From contig JAFGQK010000068.1 of assembly GCA_016935735.1 (NCBI GenBank), positions 1 through 40,209 on the forward strand: a stretch of DNA of 40,209 nucleotides, read 5' to 3'. A program made the position numbers and the translations under genes. Source of the DNA: Spirochaetales bacterium (GTDB lineage Bacteria; Spirochaetota; Spirochaetia; SZUA-6; JAFGRV01). The notes beneath the pieces were generated by a model that made no database searches, was not told the DNA's origin, and was given only the letters and a program-made list of their open reading frames with translations. Shown here piece after piece: positions 1 through 8,648 of the stretch. Positions within the stretch are counted from its first letter, which is position 1; each line of letters opens with the position of its first letter.

Positions 1-384
1 TATTATAGCTCTTCTTCTTCATTCAGTGTTTTCCGTGTATTCAGTGGTTCTATTTTTTATGTCAAGTAGTTTTGCCTGTTTTCGAATCCCCCCCGGTCCA
101 AATAAGTATGAAAACTTGTTTTTGATATATTTCCTTCCATATAATACGTACAATAATTCAAATTTATCCCTTGTATTTTTTTGAATTTATGATACAATCA
201 TTTTATTACAATGGCCGAAAATTGCAGGGAGTATTCCGGGATTTTCTGACCCGTCGGCAATTGTCGTAACACATGCATTGGCCCCAACCGGTATTATTCC
301 AGGTTATGGAATATTTCCTGATTTGGGTTGTGGGCCTGGCTATTGCGGTGTTACCTGAATAAAGCGTGCTAAAATAAATTAATA
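1..384. other. Gene-free left edge
   Basis: No reading frame with protein-like composition is visible on either strand before the ATPase start at 385. The stretch is AT-rich on its left and holds two sigma70-like promoter candidates pointing toward the ATPase. Nothing resembling a tRNA, an IS end or a CRISPR was seen. It probably serves as the upstream region of the + strand ATPase transcript. Confidence 0.6.
171..198 (+). promoter_or_regulatory. Candidate sigma70 promoter for the ATPase unit
   Basis: A -35 box TTGTAT (171-176) and a -10 box TACAAT (193-198) are separated by 16 bases and face the ATPase start at 385. A weaker alternative, TTGTTT (116-121) with TATAAT (140-145) at 18 bases, lies just upstream. 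The leader would be about 180 nt. This is seen by eye only, and AT-rich sequence gives chance matches. Confidence 0.35.
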
Positions 385-2577
385 ATGGAGAAATACTACA
401 GGAACAATAGAGAACACATCTACGATGAACTCCTTCTGGTGGATTTACTAATCCAGGCAGAAGTAGTCAGATTCCGATCTGTTTACCAGGAAGAACAGCA
501 GAAATTCAAAGGACTCTATATATCTGAACAGGAAGTGGATGAATTACTCAAGGGAAATACCCCGGGGTACAAATGGACGATGTCCCCCAACGAAGTAGAT
601 GAAGAGTATGAATCTTTAATCGGTGCCATTAAAAGCTTTAGCCAGAAAGTGAGGGAAAAGATCGAGAACTCTCTTCAAAAAGGGATGCGTTTGAACTTGA
701 TCGAGCTTTCAAAAATTTTTACCCTTACTTCCAGGGAGATAGATATTCTCTGTATCTGTCTTGCCCCCCATTTCCATACGAAATACAGAAAGCTTTTTGC
801 CTATCTTCAGAATGATGTGACAAAAAAGAATCCCCAGGTAGATCTTATTGTAAACCTGTTATCCGATTCCTTCGAGGATAAATTATCCTACTGGAAATAC
901 TTTTCTGCACAGTCCCCCTTGTTTAAAAACAAGCTGCTCGAGTATATCGAAGATCCGTACGATACAAACAAGCCGCTTCTTTCCAGGGAAATAAAAGTGA
1001 ACAACAGGATTGTAGGATTTCTCCTTGAAAGTTCCTATATCGATGATGATCTTGCTGTTGTGGCCAGGCTGTATAAATCGGACGAAAACCTGGCAGATAT
1101 TGCCTTGCGTGAAGAAACATATGCAAAACTTCAAAATTTCAGGAGTTATTATAAACAGAATCTGGATAAAAACAATTTTATTTTTTCCTTTTATGGTCCT
1201 CATGGTTCGCAAAAACTGGAAGTCGCATCCAGTTTATGCAGTGAGCTGGGTATACTTCTCCTGGAGGTGGACTTGCTTGCCCTGCATTACTCCAGCATTA
1301 CCTTTGAATATGGGATGGATTTATTTCTCCGTGAAAGTAAACTTATCCCGGCCGCCCTTTTTTTGAAAAACTGTGATTTTCTTTTTGCCGAAAACAGCGA
1401 AGAATCGTATCTTCGCAGGTATTTTATTATGGAACTGGACAAAAACGGATGGCTTACCTTTCTGGGTAGTGAAAAACCATTACAGATACAGGGAGAACTT
1501 GAAAATCAAAAATACATCGAAATCCACCTTCCTGTTCCCTCATATATAGAAAGAAAGCTTATCTGGGAGCAATTCCTTTCTGCACAAAGCCTTGCAGATA
1601 ATATTGATATAAAGGAAATCGCTGGAAGGTACAATCTTACCAGGGGCCAGATACGGGATGTAGTATCAACAGCAGACACCTTTGCCTTATGGCGATCCCC
1701 GGATTCAGCACAAATAGAACAGAAAGATTTAAGGGAAGCGTGCAGCCTTCTCTCCAATAAAAATCTGCAAAAACTCGCGGTGAAAATCGTCTCGATTCAC
1801 ACATGGTCTGACATTATCCTGCCGGAAGATGTTGTGAAAAACCTGAAAGAAATCGCAGATATGGTAAAGTACAAGCACATTGTCTACTCCGAGTGGGGAT
1901 TTGACAGGAAACTATCCCTTGGGAAAGGGGTGAGCGCTCTTTTTTACGGGGAACCCGGTACGGGGAAAACCCTTGCAGCAGAGGTAATTGCCCGGGATTT
2001 AAGTATGGAAATTTATAAAATCGATATTTCCACTGTGGTAAGCAAGTATGTGGGAGAAACAGAGAAAAACCTCCATAAAATATTCACTGAAGCAGAAACG
2101 AGTAACGCAATCCTGTTTTTTGACGAAGCAGATGCACTGTTCGGTAAGCGGACCGAGGTAAAGGATGCTCATGACCGGTATGCCAATATCGAGGTAAGTT
2201 ATCTTTTGCAGAAAATAGATGAATATACAGGTCTTGTGATCCTTGCTACGAACTTCAGTAAAAACATCGATGAAGCTTTTGAAAGAAGACTCCACTTTGC
2301 CATACATTTCCCTTTTCCGGATGAAGCTTCGAGGCTTCAAATCTGGATGAATATATTCCCTGGTGAAACTCCTCTTGCAGAAGAGATCGATTTCAAATAC
2401 CTGGCAAACAAGCTACCTGTAGCCGGCGGACATATAAAAAATATTGCGCTCCAGGCTGCCTTTTTTGCTGCCGAATCAGGGGGAAAACTCACAATGGAAC
2501 ATATCATGCGTGCAAGCAGAAGAGAGTTTGATAAGATGGGAAGACTCTGGGATAAAAGGGAATTCACCATTATATAA
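385..2577 (+). CDS. AAA+ ATPase of the eCIS (Afp15/Pvc15 type)
   Basis: This 730-aa protein resembles the AAA+ ATPases found at the end of most eCIS operons, which are thought to act in particle assembly or cargo handling in the producing cell. The C-terminal AAA domain has a clean Walker A, GEPGTGKT (residues 522-529), a Walker B, ILFFDEAD (576-583), a sensor-like ATNF and an Arg-finger region EAFERR. An earlier, degenerate AAA domain carries GPHGSQK (about 271-277) where a Walker A would be, so only the second site should bind and hydrolyse ATP. The N-terminal 250 residues are helical and unrecognised. The ATG has no clear Shine-Dalgarno sequence. The gene heads a + strand group with the tail terminator, opposite to the structural genes. 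Classification is confident; the exact role is inferred from eCIS families. Confidence 0.85.
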   Translation: MEKYYRNNREHIYDELLLVDLLIQAEVVRFRSVYQEEQQKFKGLYISEQEVDELLKGNTPGYKWTMSPNEVDEEYESLIGAIKSFSQKVREKIENSLQKGMRLNLIELSKIFTLTSREIDILCICLAPHFHTKYRKLFAYLQNDVTKKNPQVDLIVNLLSDSFEDKLSYWKYFSAQSPLFKNKLLEYIEDPYDTNKPLLSREIKVNNRIVGFLLESSYIDDDLAVVARLYKSDENLADIALREETYAKLQNFRSYYKQNLDKNNFIFSFYGPHGSQKLEVASSLCSELGILLLEVDLLALHYSSITFEYGMDLFLRESKLIPAALFLKNCDFLFAENSEESYLRRYFIMELDKNGWLTFLGSEKPLQIQGELENQKYIEIHLPVPSYIERKLIWEQFLSAQSLADNIDIKEIAGRYNLTRGQIRDVVSTADTFALWRSPDSAQIEQKDLREACSLLSNKNLQKLAVKIVSIHTWSDIILPEDVVKNLKEIADMVKYKHIVYSEWGFDRKLSLGKGVSALFYGEPGTGKTLAAEVIARDLSMEIYKIDISTVVSKYVGETEKNLHKIFTEAETSNAILFFDEADALFGKRTEVKDAHDRYANIEVSYLLQKIDEYTGLVILATNFSKNIDEAFERRLHFAIHFPFPDEASRLQIWMNIFPGETPLAEEIDFKYLANKLPVAGGHIKNIALQAAFFAAESGGKLTMEHIMRASRREFDKMGRLWDKREFTII

Positions 2578-2580
2578 CGA

Positions 2581-2609
2581 TTGATATAGTTTATAATATC
2601 TATTATTAT
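2581..2609 (+). promoter_or_regulatory. Candidate promoter upstream of the charged coiled protein
   Basis: TTGATA (2581-2586) and TATTAT (2604-2609) are spaced by 17 bases in the short gap after the ATPase. They would start transcription at the perfect palindrome directly downstream. The ATPase transcript probably also reads through. Spacing and hexamers are reasonable, but the gap is very AT-rich. Confidence 0.35.
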
Positions 2610-2610
2610 A

Positions 2611-2630
2611 GTTCCATAATTCTATGGAAC
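2611..2630. promoter_or_regulatory. Perfect palindrome / hairpin between ATPase and next gene
   Basis: GTTCCATA-ATTC-TATGGAAC is an 8-bp perfect inverted repeat with a 4-base loop, one base after the candidate -10 box. There is no T-run after it on the + strand, so it is not a standard terminator. It could be an operator over the start site, or a 5' stabilising hairpin. Confidence 0.45.
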
Positions 2631-2661
2631 CATTATTGAATGGAAGGGAAGGAGTAAGAAA

Positions 2662-3369
2662 ATGATTGAAAATAAATCAAGGATAACACAGGAAACAAAC
2701 TTTAAAAACAAATCCGAAGTGAATGAAACATTTATCAAACAGGTCAATTATCTCCAGAAGATACTGGGAAACAAAGAAGTGGAAAGCCTTATGGATAAAG
2801 GCATTCTGAACCGTGATCCTTTCCTGACACCTTCTTTAAAAATCGAAGAAGGTATTATTAAAAGTGAAAAGAAAAAAGAAGAATACGAAGAAGAGCAGAT
2901 AAAGATAGACAGGGAAGCACTTATGGAAGGGATAGAACAGATACTTGCCGAGAAGAAAGAAGAAGCAGATGCACTCATGGAACGTTCCCTGGGAGTTCCT
3001 GTGTATGTAAATGTTACCACTCACCTGGTGTTTGCAGAGATCCCCGGTGAAAAACCCTCACTCTTTTACCATTATACGGACCTTGTGGATGTAAACCTTT
3101 CTTATAGCAATATCAACCGGGAAGAGCAGCCCCGGAAGACAAAAAGGGGGAAAAAGCTTCCTGTTTTATTCTCTTTCAAATATCAACCTGCCGAAGAGGT
3201 TTTAGCAAAAGGTATGGATAATGAGCCGGAAGAAAAAACGGAAAAAGAAAAGAAACCCGGGAAAACAAAGTTTTCTTTAAAAGGAAAAAAGGAAAGAACA
3301 AAGAAAATAGAAAAAGAAGATTCCGGGATGACCCTGTTTACGACAAAGGAAAAAGGGAAAGAAGAATAA
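2662..3369 (+). CDS. Charged, coiled-coil protein of the eCIS locus (unrecognised)
   Basis: This 235-aa protein is not recognised. Residues about 65-110 are very rich in Lys and Glu and look like a coiled coil. A short compact segment (about 110-170, rich in Val, Tyr and Phe) follows, and the last 50 residues are a Lys-rich tail. There is no signal peptide or membrane segment. The ATG is preceded by a strong AAGGAG-type ribosome site. It lies between the eCIS ATPase and the Pvc16-like terminator, 13 bases before the latter, so it is probably co-expressed with them. An assembly adaptor is possible, but that rests on position only. Confidence 0.7.
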   Translation: MIENKSRITQETNFKNKSEVNETFIKQVNYLQKILGNKEVESLMDKGILNRDPFLTPSLKIEEGIIKSEKKKEEYEEEQIKIDREALMEGIEQILAEKKEEADALMERSLGVPVYVNVTTHLVFAEIPGEKPSLFYHYTDLVDVNLSYSNINREEQPRKTKRGKKLPVLFSFKYQPAEEVLAKGMDNEPEEKTEKEKKPGKTKFSLKGKKERTKKIEKEDSGMTLFTTKEKGKEE

Positions 3370-3382
3370 AAAGGAATATACA

Positions 3383-3958
3383 ATGGATCAATCGAATATC
3401 CTGCCGGAAGTAATCAACCAGTTTGCCCAGAAATTCACAAAACTGGCAAAAGTAAAAATAAGGGATCCTGTGGACTTGAAAGAAAAAGAAGATCATCCTC
3501 TTATTATGATCACTGTCCTTGGTATGGAGGAGATTATCTTAAGAAATATGAATGAAAAGGTCCAGCGTAAGGAAAAGGACAATAAAGGAAATATAATCGA
3601 ATATTTTACAGCCCATTCTTCGCTGTTTAATATATCGGTAATGGTCACCCCTTATTTTAAAACGTATACAGACACGCTGAAAATCATCGGTTCGATTGCC
3701 ATGCTTATGAAAGACGACAACCAGATACCGGTAGGGGAGTACGACTGGCTTGATAATAAAAACAAGCCCATCCATATTACCCCTGTTCCGGCGATGAATC
3801 TGGAAAAGCAGATGCAGATTTTCAATATGCTCAAGACTGACTACCGGCCTTCGCTTTTTTATCAATTCATTATTGGTATAGACTCGGGTAAGAAAGATAT
3901 CTTTAAGCGTGTAAAAGAAAGGAAGTTCGAAGCCGAAGTAAAAAAGGAACAACCTTAG
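3383..3958 (+). CDS. Pvc16/DUF4255-like tail terminator
   Basis: This 191-aa protein has the layout of the DUF4255 (Pvc16 N-terminal) family. An N-terminal helix with VINQFAQKF is followed by a strand region with FNISVMVTPYF and a helix TYTDTLKIIGSIAML, where family members carry the ISVLV...NY.EAL..L pattern. The conserved end, from LEKQMQIFNMLKTDYRPSLF to YQFIIGI, matches LEQLN..WG.LG..Y.PSVLYKVR in relatives. In eCIS particles Afp16/Pvc16 caps the tube and stops its growth, then joins the last sheath ring. The stop codon abuts the stop of the opposite-strand DUF4157 gene. The call rests on pattern recognition and context (next to the Afp15-type ATPase). Confidence 0.65.
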   Translation: MDQSNILPEVINQFAQKFTKLAKVKIRDPVDLKEKEDHPLIMITVLGMEEIILRNMNEKVQRKEKDNKGNIIEYFTAHSSLFNISVMVTPYFKTYTDTLKIIGSIAMLMKDDNQIPVGEYDWLDNKNKPIHITPVPAMNLEKQMQIFNMLKTDYRPSLFYQFIIGIDSGKKDIFKRVKERKFEAEVKKEQP

Positions 3959-4720
3959 TTAATAAAGAGTCGAAAGAAAAGAAAGGTGTTTTATAATGAA
4001 CTGTTCCCGTTCCTTTTCCGGCAGCAGGGAGGCTTCCCTGTCTATATATTCCCTGAATTGTTGTAATGCATGTACAATTGCTTTTTCTCTCTGGGATTGT
4101 GTCAATGTATAAACTTTACCAGTGGAGGTAAAATAAATCCGATACAGGGGTTTATCCCGTTTTGTCCCGAACTCTTTAAAGCTTTTTGGGGGCTCTTTTA
4201 TATCCTCTTTTGCCTCATTATATACATAATCGTCTCCTGAATCATCTTCTGCTGAATGTTCCTTATCCTTTCCTGCATAAGGTTTTGTAACATGATGCAG
4301 GTTCAGGCCGGACATCATCATCTCTGTTATTGCTGCTTCTTCCTCTATTTCAGCAATATCTTCCTGGTACACCATTCTTTTATCATCTTTGAATTGTACA
4401 AAATGCTGGAGTTCATGGGCTAATAGATTTTTTCCTTCTTCCGTATCCGGTGCATAGGCGCCGGAATGAAAATAGATATCACTGCCGATCGTTACTGCAT
4501 TTGCATGCGCTCTTCTTGTTAATTCGTCGGAAAAAGGCCCAATATGAATACGTACATCTGAAAGATCGACCCCAAAGGCCCTTTCATATTGAGTTTTAAG
4601 TACAGAATCCAGTTTAATAGTCCGGTCTTTATCTGTTTTTTCTCTTGATCTTGTTCCTTTATTATCCTCCGGCTGGATTACATCTATTCTGTCATAAGAA
4701 TCATATCCTTCATTACTCAT
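3959..4720 (-). CDS. DUF4157 HExxH protein, candidate eCIS cargo
   Basis: This 253-aa protein carries a DUF4157 domain at about residues 36-130. It has the family's opening (LDSVLKTQYERAFGVDLSDV), the RIHIG strand, the ANAVTIGSDIYFHSGAY block and the zinc motif HELQH (102-106), followed by an acidic helix EIEEEAA that may give a third ligand. DUF4157 is strongly associated with eCIS loci and is found on effectors and cargo-associated proteins. The last 120 residues include a charged linker and a helical C-terminus without a recognised toxin fold. No signal peptide is seen. It is the last gene of the - strand structural run, directly after the probable tape measure. Whether it is an active protease, a cargo or a loading factor cannot be told from sequence. 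Confidence 0.85.
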   Translation of the reverse strand: MSNEGYDSYDRIDVIQPEDNKGTRSREKTDKDRTIKLDSVLKTQYERAFGVDLSDVRIHIGPFSDELTRRAHANAVTIGSDIYFHSGAYAPDTEEGKNLLAHELQHFVQFKDDKRMVYQEDIAEIEEEAAITEMMMSGLNLHHVTKPYAGKDKEHSAEDDSGDDYVYNEAKEDIKEPPKSFKEFGTKRDKPLYRIYFTSTGKVYTLTQSQREKAIVHALQQFREYIDREASLLPEKEREQFIIKHLSFLSTLY

Positions 4721-4759
4721 AATAATCCTCTATTTTAAGATACTAACTCCTTCACCCTT

Positions 4760-7700
4760 TCAAAAACCTTCTTCATTTGCCTTGTTTTTCATCTCCTCGA
4801 TAAGATCATCGCTTAACTGTTTTATAACATTATCATCCTCTTTTGATCCTTTTTTCTTCTCTTCCGATGATTTCCCTGATCCGCTTTCCGAGGAACTGCG
4901 GGCAAGCATCTGCTTATCATGAAAATAATTGTTTTCCATACGCTGGAAATGGGTAAGTCCTTTGTGTGTTATTGTACTCTCATTTCCACTTATCTCTGTT
5001 TTCCCTGTAAAGGAGTCCTGTATCTTTTGTTGATTGGTAAATGTCTGCTTATTCAGGGAAGACTGGAATGTCTTTTTCTGCCCTTCAGTATGAAGTGAGG
5101 GAAAAGTTCTATATTTTTGTGAATACGATTGGGTAAACATATATGGATAGTCACCCTGTTCATTATCCTGATGAGTATCCAGTAATTGCGTTTGCATTAC
5201 CTCCTGTTCATATTCCTGTATTCCTGCAGCCTGGCCAACACCCTGGAATTTATGAACGGACAAGGCTTTTTCCCCCTTTTTTGTTAATAAGAGTTTAAGA
5301 ACCTGGCCTGGATATGCTTTCAAAACAAAACCGACATTAAACAAGCTGTTTTTAATTCCATGATGTGAAGGAACATTCCCTTTCAAAATTTGAGGAGGGG
5401 GAGAAGAAACATCATCATTAAAGGCAATGGGAATACCGGAATAATCAAACTGGTTTTTATTCTGATTATACGCTTTTCTGTATTCCTGAATTATGGAGTT
5501 CAATTGTTCTTTATTCAACCCGGATGCTTTAAAACTATCACTTTGTATGAATTTATTGAAATCATCCTGGTTCAACAGATTAAAGGTGCTTACTCCCGTT
5601 ATATCAGATGTTATGCCCGGTTCACCGGGTTCATTTCCCGGTAAAGATGATGAGGTGACGCTGTCAATTATGTCTTTGATTGATTGCTGTAATTCAGGAG
5701 ATACCTTACCGGTATTTCCTTTTATATATGAGGATACTGCTTTTACAGCATCCAGCGCAGTTACCTCACCTGCAGGAAAGGTCTTTCCATAATCTTTGAG
5801 TATCTTTGCCACTGCACGGGAGAAAGTCTTTTTTTTGTTTTCAGGAATGAAGATATCCTTTAAATAATTATAGATTTTCAATGCTTCCTCACGGGGAATG
5901 CCTTCCCCGGTAATCAACCCCGATTCAAGAAAAGAATCAATTCCATAATCGATGATCGATTCCAGCGTATATCCGGGATCTCTTTCTTTTTGTTCTATTG
6001 TTACCATATCTTTTTTTCCTGGCTGCCTCTTTTCAGAGTACAACTGTGCAACATTCATAACTCTTTTCAGGGTAAAAAGATCAATATCTGGTTTATTCTT
6101 CTGTCCTTCTTTTATCATGATATTTTCTGTAAGGGCACCTTGTAAATTACTATCGTGCTTCAATGAATATTGAAGAGCTTTCAAAGCATCCTGTAAAGAA
6201 ATACGATAAGGTTTCAGCTGGAAATGATACCCCCGGATTATATTGATAAGCCCGCCGGAAAACTCGAGCCGGGATTTTTCCGGGATTGGTGTTGATGTAA
6301 TATATTCCTCTATTTCCACTGCCTGTTCCGGTTTCAGACCACTTTCTGCAATGAGAGGTGATGTAAGAAATGTTGTAAGATCTTCTTTTTCAAAAAGGTT
6401 TAATTCTTCGGAAAACGGCTTCCATTCAATCCGGACCATATCACCCTGGAATGCCTCTTTTTCCTCTCCCTTTACTGTGGGGGCATCTTTTATTGAAATT
6501 TCCTTTAAGATATCCTTTATACTCTTTTCAAAGAATATCCGTTTCCTTTGAAGGGTTTCTGCACCTGTTTCATCAAGGAGAACCCCTTTAATATGTCTGA
6601 TGATTTCCAGGGGAGTTATTCCCGTGTTTTCAGCAATCAATGGAAACAGGGGAAAAATATTCTGTACGGCATTTGAAAAATACCCCTGTAAAATTTCCGG
6701 TTGAATAGCCTTCTGTGCAGTAATTGTCCTGATTTCGTTTTCTAAAGCCCGGATTGTTTCTTCCGGGAAAACTGGTTTGAGTTCTTCCTGAATCCAGCCG
6801 GAAAGTTCCTGTTCATTGAATAGATCCTTATATTCATCCTTCTTTTTTGCCGGGATAAACACGGAAACACTCTCCTTTACTTCCGGGAGACCGGCAGCTT
6901 TTTTAATCACCGTATAAAGTGATTCTTCGGCTGTCACTTTTGATTTCAGAACAGGCGTTGTTTTATTCTTTACCAGGTATTCTTCGGCAGCCCGGATAAG
7001 ATCTGTCTGTTTCACTGGATTGTATTTGAAAATATCTTTATAGCCAATCATCAGATTCTGGATTGTATTGGAAAGAACAGTACGCTTTTCTTCCGGGACA
7101 TTCATCCCTTTCAGATACTCTATGGTATCTTCCTCGCAGATCTCCTGTACTGCCGGGAGCATGAGAAAGGTTTCCATATCTGATTCCTGTTCAAAAATAT
7201 GAAGGGGAACTTCCCACATCTTGCCTTTGCCCTTGTTCTCCAGATTTTTCTTAAGTTCCTCTTTAGTAATCCCTCTTTTTGAAAGGTAATGTAAATCTGC
7301 TATAACCCGGTTACTCACCTCTTTCCCTTCAAGCGCCGTTCGCATGGTCGATAGTTTTTTCATGAGTGATCTGTCATTCCGGGAATAAAAACGTGTTTTT
7401 TTTGTTACATAGTCTGTAAGAATCGTTTTATAAAATTTTACCGCATCTTTTGATGCCTGACGCAGGACAACTGCTTTTAATTCGGTGACCCCTTTTTTAT
7501 CCAGGGAATCCTTAAGATTCTTTAATGTTTTCTCCTGATCAACCTTTTGAGCACCATAAACATCCCCGGTAATAGAGTAATAGAACTCTTCATAATCCTC
7601 ATAGAGGAAGGAATAATCGTCAAATAAATAGGAACCGTCATCTGTTTGAAGAATCCCGACCGTGTCATGTTCCCTGCTGCCTTCCTTTGTTCCGGCAAAG

Positions 7701-8425
7701 AAATCAACCGGTCTGTGGGTAGAGCTGTATGGCTGATAAGATTTTCTCCCTGGAATTGTGGATACCTTTTCCCATTCACCCTGTTTGTTAAAACCGGTGA
7801 ACCAGTCTTTTTTCATTACTTCATTATCCGGTGAATATCCGCTTTTCCAGTCAAATCCTGATTGATCGGATAAATGATCAAAGCGGATCTGCATTCTATC
7901 CGGTATTATAGCTTCAGATACTGAGCCATCAGGGTAAAGAAAAGCCCTGTATGTATTCGGTTCTTGTTCTTTTCCTTCATAACTTTTTTGTTTTTCCTCT
8001 TCTTTTTCCAGTTGTAGCTCTTGCGGCAGTAATTCTTCATATTGTATTCCCTGTTTCTTGAGTTCCCGTTTTGTCATCTGGGTATATTGTAATGTTGTTC
8101 CTGCAAAACTCCATTTCAACTGCTGTAATCCATAATGTTTCACCACCTCCTTCTGGAACCTTTTAAGGCTTTCTTCATCCAGAAGACCTTTATCAGTAAA
8201 AAACTCTTTATCCAGGGCCACATATGAATTATCCTTACTTAAAAAACCACTCTCTCCAATAATCGAAGAAATGGTTTGCCGGGCATGGTGTTTTGCCATG
8301 CTTATGGCTTCACTATCTGCATGGGAAAGTTTCAGTTTCGCATAGTTCCTTACAACCTCTCCAATGGCATCTACCTTTTCCTGGTAAAAATTCATCTTAT
8401 TAAACTTTAATATGGATTCAAGCAT
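4760..8425 (-). CDS. Large helical repeat protein, probable tape measure
   Basis: This is a 1221-aa, mostly helical protein without signal peptide or membrane segment. Residues 1-135 are helical and 155-300 form a Tyr/Asp-rich region with possible strands. Residues about 410-990 hold diverged copies of a helical unit. Clear copies start near 410, 589, 677, 821 and 948, sharing a pattern like F-x2-SPLIAESGLKPEQA followed by IPE and a helix pair. The last 130 residues are polar, Ser/Lys/Glu-rich and low complexity. Two tail-assembly-like genes and a DUF6760-like gene lie just upstream, which is where phages encode tail chaperones ahead of the tape measure. I infer tape measure (Afp14 role). A large cargo protein is the main alternative. 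The ATG has an AAAGGGG site 9 bases upstream. Confidence 0.55.
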   Translation of the reverse strand: MLESILKFNKMNFYQEKVDAIGEVVRNYAKLKLSHADSEAISMAKHHARQTISSIIGESGFLSKDNSYVALDKEFFTDKGLLDEESLKRFQKEVVKHYGLQQLKWSFAGTTLQYTQMTKRELKKQGIQYEELLPQELQLEKEEEKQKSYEGKEQEPNTYRAFLYPDGSVSEAIIPDRMQIRFDHLSDQSGFDWKSGYSPDNEVMKKDWFTGFNKQGEWEKVSTIPGRKSYQPYSSTHRPVDFFAGTKEGSREHDTVGILQTDDGSYLFDDYSFLYEDYEEFYYSITGDVYGAQKVDQEKTLKNLKDSLDKKGVTELKAVVLRQASKDAVKFYKTILTDYVTKKTRFYSRNDRSLMKKLSTMRTALEGKEVSNRVIADLHYLSKRGITKEELKKNLENKGKGKMWEVPLHIFEQESDMETFLMLPAVQEICEEDTIEYLKGMNVPEEKRTVLSNTIQNLMIGYKDIFKYNPVKQTDLIRAAEEYLVKNKTTPVLKSKVTAEESLYTVIKKAAGLPEVKESVSVFIPAKKKDEYKDLFNEQELSGWIQEELKPVFPEETIRALENEIRTITAQKAIQPEILQGYFSNAVQNIFPLFPLIAENTGITPLEIIRHIKGVLLDETGAETLQRKRIFFEKSIKDILKEISIKDAPTVKGEEKEAFQGDMVRIEWKPFSEELNLFEKEDLTTFLTSPLIAESGLKPEQAVEIEEYITSTPIPEKSRLEFSGGLINIIRGYHFQLKPYRISLQDALKALQYSLKHDSNLQGALTENIMIKEGQKNKPDIDLFTLKRVMNVAQLYSEKRQPGKKDMVTIEQKERDPGYTLESIIDYGIDSFLESGLITGEGIPREEALKIYNYLKDIFIPENKKKTFSRAVAKILKDYGKTFPAGEVTALDAVKAVSSYIKGNTGKVSPELQQSIKDIIDSVTSSSLPGNEPGEPGITSDITGVSTFNLLNQDDFNKFIQSDSFKASGLNKEQLNSIIQEYRKAYNQNKNQFDYSGIPIAFNDDVSSPPPQILKGNVPSHHGIKNSLFNVGFVLKAYPGQVLKLLLTKKGEKALSVHKFQGVGQAAGIQEYEQEVMQTQLLDTHQDNEQGDYPYMFTQSYSQKYRTFPSLHTEGQKKTFQSSLNKQTFTNQQKIQDSFTGKTEISGNESTITHKGLTHFQRMENNYFHDKQMLARSSSESGSGKSSEEKKKGSKEDDNVIKQLSDDLIEEMKNKANEEGF
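5468..7198 (-). repeat. Diverged internal protein repeats in the large helical protein
   Basis: Five segments of the 1221-aa protein align by eye: residues about 410-487, 589-645, 677-757, 821-901 and 948-986 (the last lacks its C-terminal half). Shared features are an aromatic residue before the helix, an S/F-P/G-L-I-A/T-E-x-G turn, a helix ending EEYI or YNYL, an IPE-K turn in three copies, and an amphipathic helix with SxxIxNII or AVAKILKDY. The repeat is at protein level; the DNA is too diverged to see it. Confidence 0.5.
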
Positions 8426-8438
8426 TGTAATGCCCCTT

Positions 8439-8648
8439 TCACTTCATAAGATTCTTCATACGTTCCTTATAATGAAGCTCATTCATCTCATTTATACGCC
8501 TGTTCATATCTGCAATAATTGCCACCCATTTTCTCCGTTCCGGGTGAGGCATTGTCATAATCTCACCCTTTGACCAGTTAAAATGATATGCAATATATGC
8601 CACCTCTCTATAAATCTCTTCAGAGAGGCGGCTTAATGTTCCCCCAAT
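8439..8648 (-). CDS. DUF6760-like small tail protein, possible ATT start
   Basis: This short frame encodes 69 residues with the core EEIYREVAYIAYHFNWSKGE, then PERRKWVAIIADMNRRIN. That closely resembles DUF6760 proteins of contractile tails and eCIS (pattern EVAY.AYHF.WS...I..L.H.ERRRW...I..IN). No ATG, GTG or TTG precedes the conserved core; the first later GTG cuts into it. An ATT at 8646-8648 has AGGGGAG 8 bases upstream and is my preferred start, overlapping the end of the assembly gene by 16 bases. It stops 13 bases before the large helical protein. Likely an assembly factor translated with its neighbours. Family call is fairly sure, start is not. Confidence 0.65.
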   Translation of the reverse strand: MGGTLSRLSEEIYREVAYIAYHFNWSKGEIMTMPHPERRKWVAIIADMNRRINEMNELHYKERMKNLMK

